Source of the DNA: Shewanella khirikhana
GTDB lineage: Bacteria > Pseudomonadota > Gammaproteobacteria > Enterobacterales > Shewanellaceae
DNA: 64,000 bases
Assembly (NCBI RefSeq): GCF_003957745.1
Contig: NZ_CP020373.1
Location: forward strand, 620,001-684,000
Reading direction: 5' to 3'
Position numbers and translations under genes: made by a program. Shown here piece after piece: positions 14,147 through 23,574 of the stretch. Positions within the stretch are counted from its first letter, which is position 1. The number at the start of each line of letters is the position of its first letter. Under the pieces are notes generated by a model. The model was not told where the DNA came from, did not search any database, and saw nothing but the letters and a program-made list of their open reading frames with translations.

Positions 14147-15691
14147 ATGGAAGTGGGCGCGTCCTTTAACAATCTGCGAGGGAGACTCAGTGGTAAGGTT
14201 CAGCCCATGGTTTATCTAGCGGCATTTCTCGGTGCCTGCATCACGCTGCTGGGGTGGCTTTGGTATCGCCAATCCCGTCGCATCGAGTTATTCCTGCATC
14301 ATCTTACCCGCGAACTGGCCAGCAAGGTTGAGCAGCGCCAGCCCCTGAATCTGCCTTATATTCCCGAAGCTTTTTACCCGTTGTATCAAGCGATTCAGCA
14401 TTTGCTGCTGTATGCCCCAAGCCACAGTGGCAAGGACAAGCTGACAGGGTTACCCAACAGGGTTGGCTTTAAACGGGCCATGACCCACGCCATGCCGGTG
14501 ACCGCCGGTACTCTGGTACTGATTGATTTATATCGCTTTCGTTACGTAAACGACCTGTTCGGCTTCGTGTTTGGCGACAAATTGCTGCACGCCTTTGCCG
14601 ACCGTTTGCGGCTGATGCCGAAAAAGCCAAGGCAAATTGCCCGCATGAACGGCGATGAGTTTTTACTGTTTTTCGACCAGCCGCTGGATGATAAGGCGCT
14701 GCTGGAGATGAAACAGCTGTTGCAGCAGCCGTTCAGCATTCAGGAAACCCCGGTGTCGGTCAGGCTGCAAATGGGTTATGTGCAGCTGGATGAACACCAT
14801 GCCGACGTGAGTCAAATGCTCAGGCGGGTGGATTTGGCGCTCAAACGCGCCCGCAATCAAAAAGAAATGCTGGCCGCCTATGAGCTGGATGATGACATCA
14901 GTCAGCGCCGCGAGCTCTCCATCATCAACAGCCTGCCCAAGGCGCTGGCACAGCATCAACTGTATCTGGTGTATCAGCCCAAGGAATCACTGCATCAGGG
15001 CGGCTGCGAGCAGGTTGAGGCGCTGATGCGCTGGGAACACCCGGAGCTTGGTCTCATCTCCCCCGGTGAGTTTATTCCGCTGGCAGAGTACGCCGGCATG
15101 ATAGATTTGGTCAGTGCCTGGGCGCTGGAGCAGGTGCTCAAGCAGCAGGTGCAGTGGCGCTCGGAAGGAATTCAGATCCGGGTGGCGGTAAATCTGTCGG
15201 TTGAAGATTTGCAGGAGGGCAGTTTGCCATCTGTGGTGGCGAGTGCGCTGGCGCGCTATCAACTGCCCGGCGATGTACTGGCGCTTGAAATTACCGAAAG
15301 CACCCTGATGTCCAACCCCGCCAAGGCCACCGACAATATCCACAAGCTGCGAAGCCTGGGGGTGAAGGTGGCCATTGATGACTTTGGCACCGGTCACTCT
15401 TCGCTGGCTTATTTGAAAGATCTGCCCGCCGATGAAGTGAAAATCGACAAGGCCTTCCTTGAGGGGATCCTCACCGAACCGAGAAACCGCAGCATAATGG
15501 CAACCAGCATCCAGCTTGCCAAAGGGCTGGGGTTTGAGGTGACAGTGGAAGGGATTGAAACCGAAGCCATGCGCGCCATGGTGCGGGAGCTTGGCGCGGA
15601 TAACATTCAGGGTGATTTTTTTGCCAAACCCATGCGGGCTCTGGAGCTTGAAATGGATCTGCGCCGACTGGGGATTGCCAAAGAGGCCTGA
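14147..15691 (+). CDS. GGDEF-EAL protein, probable cyclic-di-GMP phosphodiesterase
   Basis: A 514-aa inner-membrane protein with one membrane segment (about residues 21-40: MVYLAAFLGACITLLGWLWY), a GGDEF domain (about 95-245) and an EAL domain (about 265-505). The GGDEF motif is degenerate, NGDEF at 168-172, so cyclase activity is doubtful. The EAL domain looks complete: E291-A292-L293, NLSVEDLQ, EITES, D411-D412-F413-G, KIDKAF and EGIET. It is therefore more likely a phosphodiesterase that lowers cyclic-di-GMP. An alternative start is ATG 14207, just at the membrane segment. It follows the HDOD gene and is probably co-transcribed with it. Confidence 0.9.
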   Translation: MEVGASFNNLRGRLSGKVQPMVYLAAFLGACITLLGWLWYRQSRRIELFLHHLTRELASKVEQRQPLNLPYIPEAFYPLYQAIQHLLLYAPSHSGKDKLTGLPNRVGFKRAMTHAMPVTAGTLVLIDLYRFRYVNDLFGFVFGDKLLHAFADRLRLMPKKPRQIARMNGDEFLLFFDQPLDDKALLEMKQLLQQPFSIQETPVSVRLQMGYVQLDEHHADVSQMLRRVDLALKRARNQKEMLAAYELDDDISQRRELSIINSLPKALAQHQLYLVYQPKESLHQGGCEQVEALMRWEHPELGLISPGEFIPLAEYAGMIDLVSAWALEQVLKQQVQWRSEGIQIRVAVNLSVEDLQEGSLPSVVASALARYQLPGDVLALEITESTLMSNPAKATDNIHKLRSLGVKVAIDDFGTGHSSLAYLKDLPADEVKIDKAFLEGILTEPRNRSIMATSIQLAKGLGFEVTVEGIETEAMRAMVRELGADNIQGDFFAKPMRALELEMDLRRLGIAKEA

Positions 15692-15800
15692 GCGCCTCTT
15701 TATCCTCTTGCCTCTTATCGGCTCCTTTGAGCTGACATGTTCAAAATCCACGATGGTTAAATCAGAGAACGGAAATCAGCGACGCTTAAAGCAGCAAGGC

Positions 15801-16220
15801 TCAGCCCTGTAAGCTTTCGATAAGGCTTGCCGGCATAGGTGTAAGCTGGCGCGCCTGATTCAGACACACCATCTCGATATAGCCACTGACCGCCGGACGG
15901 CTGCTGCCCTCGCGCCAGATCTCCTGTTGCCACAGGGTGCGGTATTTGCTTTCAATCACCACCTTGCTGCGTACTTCCACCACGTCGGCAAATTCCACCC
16001 CTTCATTGCAGACCATATCGCAGCGATACACGGCAAAGCCTATACCCTGTTCCAGCCACAGTTGTTTGAGTGCCCCGGCGCCAATAACGTGCTCGCGGGC
16101 GCGCTCGAAGTATTTGATGAAATTGGCATGGTAGACCACGCCGGAAAAGTCGGTGTCTTCGTAGTAAATCTGAACCGCGAACTGATGTTCAGCGGCGCTG
16201 GCAAAGCCCGGATGTGACAT
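15801..16220 (-). CDS. Hotdog-fold acyl-CoA thioesterase (YbgC/4HBT type)
   Basis: A 139-aa single hotdog-domain enzyme that hydrolyses an acyl-CoA or acyl-carrier thioester. The family signature is clear: VQIYYEDTDFSGVVYHANFIKYFERARE, with the catalytic Asp in EDTDFSG and the helix following YHANF. The start is set at 16220 (MSHPGFASAAEHQF) because the upstream open frame overlaps the neighbouring gene and reads through its stop. It lies beside, and in the same direction as, a periplasmic binding protein gene. Not in the tol-pal context typical of YbgC itself, so the substrate is uncertain. Confidence 0.87.
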   Translation of the reverse strand: MSHPGFASAAEHQFAVQIYYEDTDFSGVVYHANFIKYFERAREHVIGAGALKQLWLEQGIGFAVYRCDMVCNEGVEFADVVEVRSKVVIESKYRTLWQQEIWREGSSRPAVSGYIEMVCLNQARQLTPMPASLIESLQG

Positions 16221-16284
16221 GGGGTTCTCGATTAAGGTGCTATAAGGTCGCTGGAGGCCAAGTTTAGCGGCGACGGTAAAATTC

Positions 16285-17055
16285 TCAATCCCTGCGGCTG
16301 GTACTGCCGATATCGGCCAGCAGTTTTTGGTACTCACCGGATAGTTTCAAGCGCTTCAGGCCTCTATCCAGCGCCTGTGCCAGCGCCGCCGATTCTGCTG
16401 CGCCTTTATCGAAGGCGAGAAAGAGTTCGCTGGTGTGGTTGCTGAACACGGGATACACCTCGGTTGCTACACCTGTGGTGTGTAAAAATTCGCCCGCTAC
16501 CTTGTCGTACATTACTACCGCATCCAGTTTGTGGGTAAGCAGCAGATTCAGCAGCTGATATTGGTTGTCCGCCACCTTGAGCTCAATATTGGGCAGACGG
16601 TCAAACTCATCGCCGTACTCGTAGCCGCGCACTATACCAATGCGGCTGCCGGGCGGCAGCGACCATTTGTCGGCTGCGATAGGCGGTTTTTCTTTGAGCT
16701 GATAGAAAGAGGCCGATGCCAGAAACAGTGGCTCTGCGCCAAATAAAAAGCGGGTTTCGGTGCTCTGCTGGCGGGCCACATTGAATACGGCATTCACCTT
16801 GCCCTGCTCGGTGAGGATCAGGCCACGATTATAAGGCACCACCAGGGATTCGACCTCAATGGATTCGCTGGCAAAGGCACGCTGCACCAGGCGGTGCGAC
16901 AGGCCCATGCCCTGTGCATCTGCAAAAGGTGGCCAACTGTCTTCGGCCGCCAGCCGTATCTTTTTGGGGAGCTCAGAAGGATGCGCCAACGGCGACAGTA
17001 AGGCACCGATACCGAAACAACCTATGATGAGCAGTAAATACAGCAATCGACTCAT
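16285..17055 (-). CDS. Periplasmic solute-binding protein, family 3 (SBP_bac_3)
   Basis: A 256-aa exported protein. Signal peptide MSRLLYLLLIIGCFGIGALLSPLAHP, then a family-3 binding fold: IRLAAEDSWPPFADAQGMGLSHRLVQRAF, GLILTEQGKVNAVFNVARQ, SRIGIVRGYEYGDEFD, QLLNLLLTHKLDAVVMYDK. The start at 17055 fits the signal peptide; the open frame continues upstream without a start signal. No transporter permease or ATPase genes are nearby, so it is an orphan. Many Shewanella and Vibrio genomes carry such proteins, which may act as sensors or chemoreceptor partners rather than in uptake. Ligand unknown. Confidence 0.82.
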   Translation of the reverse strand: MSRLLYLLLIIGCFGIGALLSPLAHPSELPKKIRLAAEDSWPPFADAQGMGLSHRLVQRAFASESIEVESLVVPYNRGLILTEQGKVNAVFNVARQQSTETRFLFGAEPLFLASASFYQLKEKPPIAADKWSLPPGSRIGIVRGYEYGDEFDRLPNIELKVADNQYQLLNLLLTHKLDAVVMYDKVAGEFLHTTGVATEVYPVFSNHTSELFLAFDKGAAESAALAQALDRGLKRLKLSGEYQKLLADIGSTSRRD

Positions 17056-17548
17056 TGAATGTCCTTTTACTCCAAACTCCTTGTTTTGCCGGTCATTGTA
17101 CTTTAACCCGCCCGTGAACGACAGCGCCTTGGCATCCAACCTCTTTGGGACTGGATAGCGGGCGTTTGGAATTGCATACAAAATATCCCCCGTCAAATCA
17201 ATCGCCGAGATCTGTATCGACACTATACGGTTCTGCGTGCTGAAAAGTGCGTAAATAAGATGTTGGCCAATTCTTTGTATGCTATTCCGTAAAACAAAAT
17301 CAATGGTTGTCTAACCTCATGTAATTTATAGGTATAAATTTATCACATGATAAAAAGTTGTGCTGGTTGATACTTTTGTTGGACACTCGTTCTGATTGTT
17401 GTGTTGTCGGTTGAAAATCATCCGGAATCGCATTTTTGTAGAGAAGAAAACTTCTAATATCAAACGCTCTGCTCAATGCGCCTGATGTCGGACCACGTTG
17501 GATGTGTGTGGTTTGTTTTTTCTTTTGGTTTAAACATCGGAAATTGTC
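17056..17548. other. Long AT-rich leader before the pilY1-like gene
   Basis: Nearly 500 bases without a gene between divergent genes. It is AT-rich from about 17230 and carries a perfect 16-bp palindrome at 17339-17354. The minus-strand promoter of the binding-protein gene is near its left end. The long distance to the pilY1-like start suggests a long untranslated leader or several control sites. Confidence 0.55.
17339..17354. promoter_or_regulatory. Perfect palindrome upstream of pilY1-like gene (possible operator)
   Basis: TTTATCACATGATAAA is a perfect 16-bp palindrome about 195 bases upstream of the pilY1-like start. It does not match the CRP or FNR consensus well. It could bind an unidentified dimeric regulator. 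Confidence 0.4.
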
Positions 17549-20500
17549 ATGAGTAACGAGTTTTCGAAGCGGTTTGATTCACGCTTATTGCCAGCAGCCA
17601 GGCCTCGGATTGCTGGTTTTGGTTCTCTACAAAAGCTGTCAAAGCAACTGGGGGGATTTACTCTGGCGCTCTGTGCCGGCCTGTCATCCGGGTTGCTGAG
17701 GGCTGATGATACCTCCTTGTATGTTTATGAATCCTCAGGCCGAAACGATCAGCGTCCTCAGGTTTTGGTGATCTTCGATAACTCCGGCAGTATGGATACC
17801 GAGGTGAAAAACGCCAATCCATCATTTACTGACTCCGACAACAGCGTTGGCAGTTCTGAGCGACTTTATTACACACTGGATGCCTCGGAAACTCCGCCCA
17901 ATCCCAGTGATGCCAACGAAAAACGCTATTTCACAAACAATAAAAACGCCTGTGCCAAATCCTATGATTTTCTTAAAGAATACGGCATTTTTACCGGCTT
18001 TTGGCGCACCTACGCCTACAGCGGTCAAACCGGTAGCTGGGTTGAGTTTCCTCGGGGAGACGGCACGACCATTCGTACCGTGGATTGCTACGAAGACATT
18101 CAGGAGAAGGCTTACAATAACCGTGGCGTACACGCTCAGGGTTTGCCGGTAGATGGAGAAGGTAACCGCAAGGGGGCTCAGTTATATTCCTGGGTGGACA
18201 GCGGCAGTACCCAAACGAAAAAAAACCAAGCCTATGCAAAGGCCCTGAAAACCGGTTTTGGTACCGGGCAGGTTGTTACCGTTTATACCAAGGAATATCT
18301 CGACTGGTACCACGGCTCCAAGACCAAGGTCACCCGTACCCGTATCGATATCGCCAAAGAGGCGGTAACCAATGTATTGCTGACTACCCCCGGGGTGGAT
18401 TTCGGCTTGGCAATCTTTAATCGAAACAATACTAACTCTGGGCGCGAAGGTGGCCGTATTGTTGCTGGGATTAAACCGACCCCGTCGACTGTCACCACCA
18501 AAAAGGACCTCATCCGAACCATACCCACCAGCGGAACAACCTGGACGCCCCTATGTGAAACCCTTTATGAAGCTTACCGATACTTTGGTGGGTTATCGGT
18601 GGAATTTGGTGATGACGATCCCACGCAGTCGCCGGGAAGGGATACCAGTATCATTAAACCAAATGGTGCCTACATCTCGCCTTTTAAGAAATGCCAAAAT
18701 CGGGCCTACATTGTTTATGTTACCGACGGTGAACCGACCCGCGATGCTGCAGCAGATACGGATATCGACGACCTGACTGGTGGCGTTGATAAATATACTT
18801 CATGGCCTGTGAGTTACCTGAGTTCGCTCTCCTCCTGGATGAATACCCACGATGTGAATCCCAGCATGGATGGAGTGCAAAGCGTCTCCACCTACACTGT
18901 GGGCTTTAGTCAGGGAGCGGCAGCGGCCGCAGAGCTGCTGCGTAAGACGGCTGAAAAAGGCGGCGGAAAATACTATGACGCTACCGATGTGGACGACCTG
19001 CAAAAATCCCTGATGCAGGTGTTTAAAAACATTCTTGAAAAGAACGCCAGTTTTACCGCGCCTTCGGTCGCAAGTAACAACTTTAACCGTATCCAGACCT
19101 TTGATTCGGTTTACTATTCTATGTTCTTGCCCAATCGTGGCCCGCGCTGGTCAGGTAACCTGAAAAAGTTCAAGGTGACCAGCAGCGGCGATATTGTCGA
19201 TGCCAACAATAACAGCGTGATAGACAGCGACGGCAATATCAAAAAAGGCGCCTGTTCCCATTGGAGCAACGCCACCGACTGCAGCCAGGGCGATGGTAAT
19301 GACGTACGTATTGGCGGCGCCGCCGGTATGCTGCAGCGCATGGACTCCAGCAAACGGAACCTGATTTCCAATCTCAATGGCATGAAGCCACTGAATGTCA
19401 CCAATGCCCGCAGTAAGGCCGGTGGCAACAGTGAGCTCGCTGCCCACCTTGGGGTGGTCGAAGGCGAAGTGGAAAACCTGCTTAATTGGGCCAAGGGCGT
19501 GGATGTTGACGATGATGATGATGACAACAAGGTCAGCGAAATGCGTGCCGACATCATGGGCGATCCGCTCCACTCCAAGCCTCTGGCAATTAACTTTGGC
19601 ACCAACTCAAAGGCCGATATCCGGGTCATAGTGGGCACCAACCATGGTGTGCTGCACATGTTCAAGGATGAAGACTCCAAGGTATCCGAGTCCTGGGCTT
19701 TTATGCCGTGGGAAATGTTGCCTAAACTCGCTACTCTGCGGGAAAACCAGGCCTCGGGCGTGCACTCCATCTATGGTATTGATGGCTCGCCGGTGGCTTG
19801 GGTGAAAACCAACAGCAGCGGCGTTGAACGTGCCTGGCTGTTCTTTGGCTTGCGCCGCGGCGGCAACGCCTACTATGGCATGGACATCACAGATCCGGAT
19901 TCCCCCAGCCTGATGTGGCGTATTGACGGCGCCAGCACCGGCATGGATTTGATGGGCCAGAGCTGGTCCAAGCCCGTGGTGACCTTTATTCCCGGCCGTG
20001 AAACCTCGCCTGTGCTTATCTTTGGCGCGGGCTATTCCCCATCCAATAAAGATGTGACCGAAGTAGGGACTGCGGACAGCCTCGGCACCGGAGTATTTAT
20101 TGTTGATGCGGCAACTGGCGCATTGGTGCACGCCTTTGGCCCCAACAGCAGTGGCAATATGACGGTGATGCCGGGCATTCGCGACAGCATTCCCAACGAA
20201 GTCGCCATCCTCGATGCGAACAACGATGGTCTGACCGACCGCATCTATGCCACCGACACAGGCGGTAACGTCTGGCGTATGGATTTGCCTGGCGCCGATC
20301 CCAAAGACAGCAACAAGCGCTGGACAGCGTTCAAGTTTGCGGCGCTTGGCGGCGCCACGGAGGTGACTGACCGACGCTTCTTTGCCGGCCCGGTTGTGGC
20401 GCAGACGGCATTTAACAGCACGGTAGAGTACAGCACCACCGAAAACGGCAGCACTTCAACGGTTACCAGCACCCAACTGGTTCCTTATGATGCGGTTGTG

Positions 20501-21121
20501 GTGGGCAGTGGTCTGCGTCCGGCTCCTCAGGATACCAAACGTGAAGACATGTTCTTTACCCTGCAGGACAGAAACATAGGCGTGCGCTCGTTTGACAGTT
20601 CATCCTCTGACAGAACACCGCCGCAGCCGCTGCGGATCACGGATTTGTATGATGTGACCTCGGCACCGCCCGAGACCAAGGCTCAACACATCGCCTTTGG
20701 CCGTAAGCGTGGCTGGTACTACAACTTTACCCGAAATGGTGAGAAGACCCTGGCGGCGGCCTCTATCGTGAAAGGACGGGTATTTTTCACCTCTTATGTA
20801 CCGGGCGAAGCGGCGGCTGCCGACACCAATCAATGTTTGGTATCGGGTAAGGGCTACCTCTATGGCTTTGATTTACATAAGGGGATCCGCTCCTATACCC
20901 AAACCTACATTGAGATGGGTGAGAGTGTTCCCGACACCCCGCAGCTGGTGGTGCCCGAAGGCGATGCCATGTACCTGATTGGTATTGGAAAGGCGCCGGA
21001 ATATATGGTGAAAACCCGCTGTGAGAACAACAACGAGCATTGTGACGGCTGTCCACCCGGCGATGAGAAGTGCATTGGTGGCGGCATGGTGACTGAGAAG
21101 ATTTACTACTATGCGAACTAA
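17549..21121 (+). CDS. pilY1: PilY1-like type IV pilus tip/biogenesis protein
   Basis: A 1,190-aa exported protein. An unusually long N-terminus (about 50 residues, hydrophobic core GGFTLALCAGLSSGLL) precedes a von Willebrand factor A-like domain with a MIDAS motif D77-N-S79-G-S81 (VLVIFDNSGSMD) and YVTDGEPTRD. The C-terminal half (from about residue 620) is the PilY1/PilC beta-propeller (SKPLAINFG, VIVGTNHGVLHMF, RAWLFFGLRRGGNAYYGMDI) with a calcium loop at 889-897 (DANNDGLTD). PilY1 proteins act in pilus assembly, adhesion and surface sensing. No minor pilin genes (fimT, pilV, pilW, pilX) are beside it, unlike the usual cluster. A small exported protein gene overlaps its end. Confidence 0.9.
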   Translation: MSNEFSKRFDSRLLPAARPRIAGFGSLQKLSKQLGGFTLALCAGLSSGLLRADDTSLYVYESSGRNDQRPQVLVIFDNSGSMDTEVKNANPSFTDSDNSVGSSERLYYTLDASETPPNPSDANEKRYFTNNKNACAKSYDFLKEYGIFTGFWRTYAYSGQTGSWVEFPRGDGTTIRTVDCYEDIQEKAYNNRGVHAQGLPVDGEGNRKGAQLYSWVDSGSTQTKKNQAYAKALKTGFGTGQVVTVYTKEYLDWYHGSKTKVTRTRIDIAKEAVTNVLLTTPGVDFGLAIFNRNNTNSGREGGRIVAGIKPTPSTVTTKKDLIRTIPTSGTTWTPLCETLYEAYRYFGGLSVEFGDDDPTQSPGRDTSIIKPNGAYISPFKKCQNRAYIVYVTDGEPTRDAAADTDIDDLTGGVDKYTSWPVSYLSSLSSWMNTHDVNPSMDGVQSVSTYTVGFSQGAAAAAELLRKTAEKGGGKYYDATDVDDLQKSLMQVFKNILEKNASFTAPSVASNNFNRIQTFDSVYYSMFLPNRGPRWSGNLKKFKVTSSGDIVDANNNSVIDSDGNIKKGACSHWSNATDCSQGDGNDVRIGGAAGMLQRMDSSKRNLISNLNGMKPLNVTNARSKAGGNSELAAHLGVVEGEVENLLNWAKGVDVDDDDDDNKVSEMRADIMGDPLHSKPLAINFGTNSKADIRVIVGTNHGVLHMFKDEDSKVSESWAFMPWEMLPKLATLRENQASGVHSIYGIDGSPVAWVKTNSSGVERAWLFFGLRRGGNAYYGMDITDPDSPSLMWRIDGASTGMDLMGQSWSKPVVTFIPGRETSPVLIFGAGYSPSNKDVTEVGTADSLGTGVFIVDAATGALVHAFGPNSSGNMTVMPGIRDSIPNEVAILDANNDGLTDRIYATDTGGNVWRMDLPGADPKDSNKRWTAFKFAALGGATEVTDRRFFAGPVVAQTAFNSTVEYSTTENGSTSTVTSTQLVPYDAVVVGSGLRPAPQDTKREDMFFTLQDRNIGVRSFDSSSSDRTPPQPLRITDLYDVTSAPPETKAQHIAFGRKRGWYYNFTRNGEKTLAAASIVKGRVFFTSYVPGEAAAADTNQCLVSGKGYLYGFDLHKGIRSYTQTYIEMGESVPDTPQLVVPEGDAMYLIGIGKAPEYMVKTRCENNNEHCDGCPPGDEKCIGGGMVTEKIYYYAN

Positions 21122-21425
21122 TATTTTGTCATTGGCGCTGCTTGGCGCCATCAGCCTGGGCGCGGGGGCCGAAACCCGCGATGAGGTAGCAACCTTCAAG
21201 TGCTTTCTCGACACCAACGCCGGGCTGGGGGTCTACAGCTTTACCTGGCCGGAGGCCGACACTCAAAAAGAGATGCTGGCGCTTGCCGGCAGCCCCTTGG
21301 TAAACAGTGCCATGGCCGCCGTGGGTGTGCGGGTGTATGCCAAAAAGGTGTTTGAGTGTGTGCCGGAGCATGACAGTTTCGCCTCGCCCAAGGCACGTAA
21401 GCTGGATGAAGAACGGCCGCGCTGA
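21111..21425 (+). CDS. Small exported protein downstream of pilY1
   Basis: A 104-aa protein with a signal peptide (MRTNILSLALLGAISLGAGA) and two cysteines (FKCFLD, FECVPE) that could form a disulfide. Its ATG at 21111 lies inside the last codons of the pilY1-like gene (11-nt overlap), so it is translationally coupled and probably works with PilY1, for example as an assembly or accessory factor. The family is not recognised. Its C-terminus is charged (KARKLDEERPR). Confidence 0.75.
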   Translation: MRTNILSLALLGAISLGAGAETRDEVATFKCFLDTNAGLGVYSFTWPEADTQKEMLALAGSPLVNSAMAAVGVRVYAKKVFECVPEHDSFASPKARKLDEERPR

Positions 21426-21444
21426 CCTCTGCTCAGCCCTGGGT

Positions 21445-22191
21445 TTAATTGAGCTCAGTGGTTAATTTGGAAAGGATGGCGGCCATCGAGCCATCCTTTT
21501 GCATTTCTTCAATGGCCTGATTAAAGTCCTTAACAAGCAGCTCTGGCGCATCGCGATTTTTGGCCACCCCCAAATGAAACACTTCGGTGGCGAGCACATC
21601 GCCCACAAACTCAAACTGGCCCCGGTATTCCGCGGAGCCGTGCTCAATCAGGTAGGTCGCCACATGGCGGCTGATCACTATCATGTCCACCCGCCCCAGC
21701 AGTAATTTGCGCAGATTGGTTTCATCCGAGTCGGCCTCTTCGGTACGAAGGCCGTTGGCGGCAATGGCGGGCGGGTTGGCATAGCCGCGGCTGATCCCAA
21801 TCAGTCGGCCTTTAAGTTCGCCAAGCTCCGCAAAGGCGATTTGGGCATCTTTTCTGGCAAGAAAGCCAATTTCAACCGACTGCAAGGGGGCTGAGTATTC
21901 CGCCCATGCCTCCCGCTCGCGTCGATACCACAGACCAATAATGGCATCGGCTTTACCTGCTTTAATGAGTGCGGTGGCGCGGATAAAGGGATAGAACTTC
22001 AGCTCAACCCTGTAGCCGCGCCGTGCCAGCGCCTGCATAACCAGATGGGCTACCGGGCCTTTGTCGACCAGGGTGTCGGAATAGAAGGGGGGCAGGTCGG
22101 TGGCGACCAGAGTCAGGGTTCTGCCATACTCTCCCTGCCCGCTCAGGGGCAGGAAAAGCAGCGCAAACAATAGCACTATTCTCAATGGCAT
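21445..22191 (-). CDS. Periplasmic solute-binding protein, family 3 (second copy type)
   Basis: A 248-aa exported protein with signal peptide MPLRIVLLFALLFLPLSGQG and the SBP_bac_3 pattern: LTLVATDLPPFYSDTLVDKGPVAHLV, KAGKADAIIGLWYRREREAW, LKGRLIGISRGYANPPAI, LLLGRVDMIVISRHVATYLI. It converges with the pilY1 gene pair and lies upstream (in its own direction) of nothing related. As with the 16285-17055 protein, no permease genes are near. It is probably a ligand sensor or orphan uptake component. Confidence 0.82.
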   Translation of the reverse strand: MPLRIVLLFALLFLPLSGQGEYGRTLTLVATDLPPFYSDTLVDKGPVAHLVMQALARRGYRVELKFYPFIRATALIKAGKADAIIGLWYRREREAWAEYSAPLQSVEIGFLARKDAQIAFAELGELKGRLIGISRGYANPPAIAANGLRTEEADSDETNLRKLLLGRVDMIVISRHVATYLIEHGSAEYRGQFEFVGDVLATEVFHLGVAKNRDAPELLVKDFNQAIEEMQKDGSMAAILSKLTTELN

Positions 22192-22247
22192 AACTCAGAT
22201 TGGCTTGGTCAGTTTCTCTGAATTATAGACGTGGTTTTAAAAAGCTA

Positions 22248-23393
22248 TCAGTCGCTGACAAGCTCGCTGCGGCTGCCGTCAAACTTACCCCGCAGCAGCT
22301 TGCCGTCTTCCACCCACAAAAGTTCACCGGACTTACCCAGTTTGATGGATGAATCTATGGCAATGATGCGGTTGTCATACAGCCCAAGTACCCGTTCCTG
22401 TGAGGTGTGACCCACCACTATGTGCTTAACGCCAAAGTGTTTCAGCAGGGCGTCTATTTGCGCCGAACTCAGCTCATCTTTGAAGTAGCCGCGATACCAG
22501 GTGGGGCCGCCTTTGAAAAACAAAAAGTTAAGCAGTGGATTTGCTTTCAGATCGGCGCGCTCATCGTCGATGTGCTTACGGTACAGGTCGTTGGCCTGGC
22601 TGATGGTCAGGCCGCGCTCCAGCCACTCGGGGCTGATGCCGCCGTGCATAAACAACATGTCGTTGACTATGGCGACGGTGTTTTTGCTGCGAAGCCATTT
22701 GCCGATTTCGGTGTCCTGGCCGTAAAGCGCATCGTAGCTGCGGCCAATCAGCTCGCTGCTGAGCTGATAGCGTGCGTTCACATAGCGCAAGTCACCCTGC
22801 AGTACCATTTGCTCATGGTTGCCCATCAGCAGGTGCATCATGCCACCGGCATCGCGGGCCTGCTTATCCAGACCGTACATAAACCACAGTACTTCATTTA
22901 TCTGATGACCACGGTCAAACATATCGCCGGTCATCACCAGATGGCCTTCACCCAGTGCCCAGCGATTGTGCTCGTCAATCACCTTATGGGCCCGAAGCAG
23001 GCTAATCAGCACGTCGAACTGGCCGTGCACATCACTCAGGGCGACCAGGGTGTTGACCTTGCCGTACTTGTCCGGGTCGATGGCATAGGGCGCATGAATA
23101 AGCGGCTGCGGTAAATCACCACAGTGGCTGGGGCGAGTCAGTTGGCCTGTGCCTGCGGTCTTTTTCAGCTCGCGCTGACAAATCCACAGTGCATCGGCAC
23201 TGCCGCTGGCATTATCGATAACATAGGGGCCGTCGTTGAATGGGCCGTTATCGACAAGGGTCGGTGCCGTCTTGTTCTGGGGCTCAACCTTCACCTGAGC
23301 GGAGGCAGGTAAGGAGAGCAGGGGAGCGCCAAGCGCTAAAGGAAGCAGCAAAAGCTTGAATACCGACGCACGCACAGCAGACCTCTTATACAT
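22248..23393 (-). CDS. Exported calcineurin-like metallophosphoesterase
   Basis: A 381-aa phosphatase with a signal peptide (MYKRSAVRASVFKLLLLPLALGAPLLSLPASAQ). The metal-binding motifs of calcineurin-like phosphoesterases are in order: LSDVHGQFD, VMTGDMFDRG, LLMGNHEQM, FMHGGISPEW and IVVGHTSQE. The start at 23393 fits the signal peptide; upstream frame is ignored. The pattern recalls the cold-active Shewanella protein-tyrosine phosphatase, which belongs to this metallophosphoesterase group; this parallel is from memory. A phosphomonoester or phosphoprotein substrate in the periplasm is likely. Confidence 0.87.
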   Translation of the reverse strand: MYKRSAVRASVFKLLLLPLALGAPLLSLPASAQVKVEPQNKTAPTLVDNGPFNDGPYVIDNASGSADALWICQRELKKTAGTGQLTRPSHCGDLPQPLIHAPYAIDPDKYGKVNTLVALSDVHGQFDVLISLLRAHKVIDEHNRWALGEGHLVMTGDMFDRGHQINEVLWFMYGLDKQARDAGGMMHLLMGNHEQMVLQGDLRYVNARYQLSSELIGRSYDALYGQDTEIGKWLRSKNTVAIVNDMLFMHGGISPEWLERGLTISQANDLYRKHIDDERADLKANPLLNFLFFKGGPTWYRGYFKDELSSAQIDALLKHFGVKHIVVGHTSQERVLGLYDNRIIAIDSSIKLGKSGELLWVEDGKLLRGKFDGSRSELVSD

Positions 23394-23514
23394 TCGGGAA
23401 CTGGATTTTGGACTGATTATACCTATCGGAAATACCAAGGGCAGGGGATAGAGAAAGAAACGATGTAAAAACGATGCCATAGATAAAAGGCTATCGCATT
23501 GATTTTATTGCGCT

Positions 23515-23542
23515 AAATAAAAAGGAGGCCCAAAGGCCTCCT
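23515..23542 (-). terminator. Intrinsic terminator after ettA
   Basis: AAGGAGGCC-tttg-GGCCTCCTT followed by TTTATTT on the minus strand, downstream of the ettA stop at 23575. Confidence 0.88.
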
Positions 23543-23574
23543 TGATGGTTCAAGCCATGCGATTTAAGCCAGGC

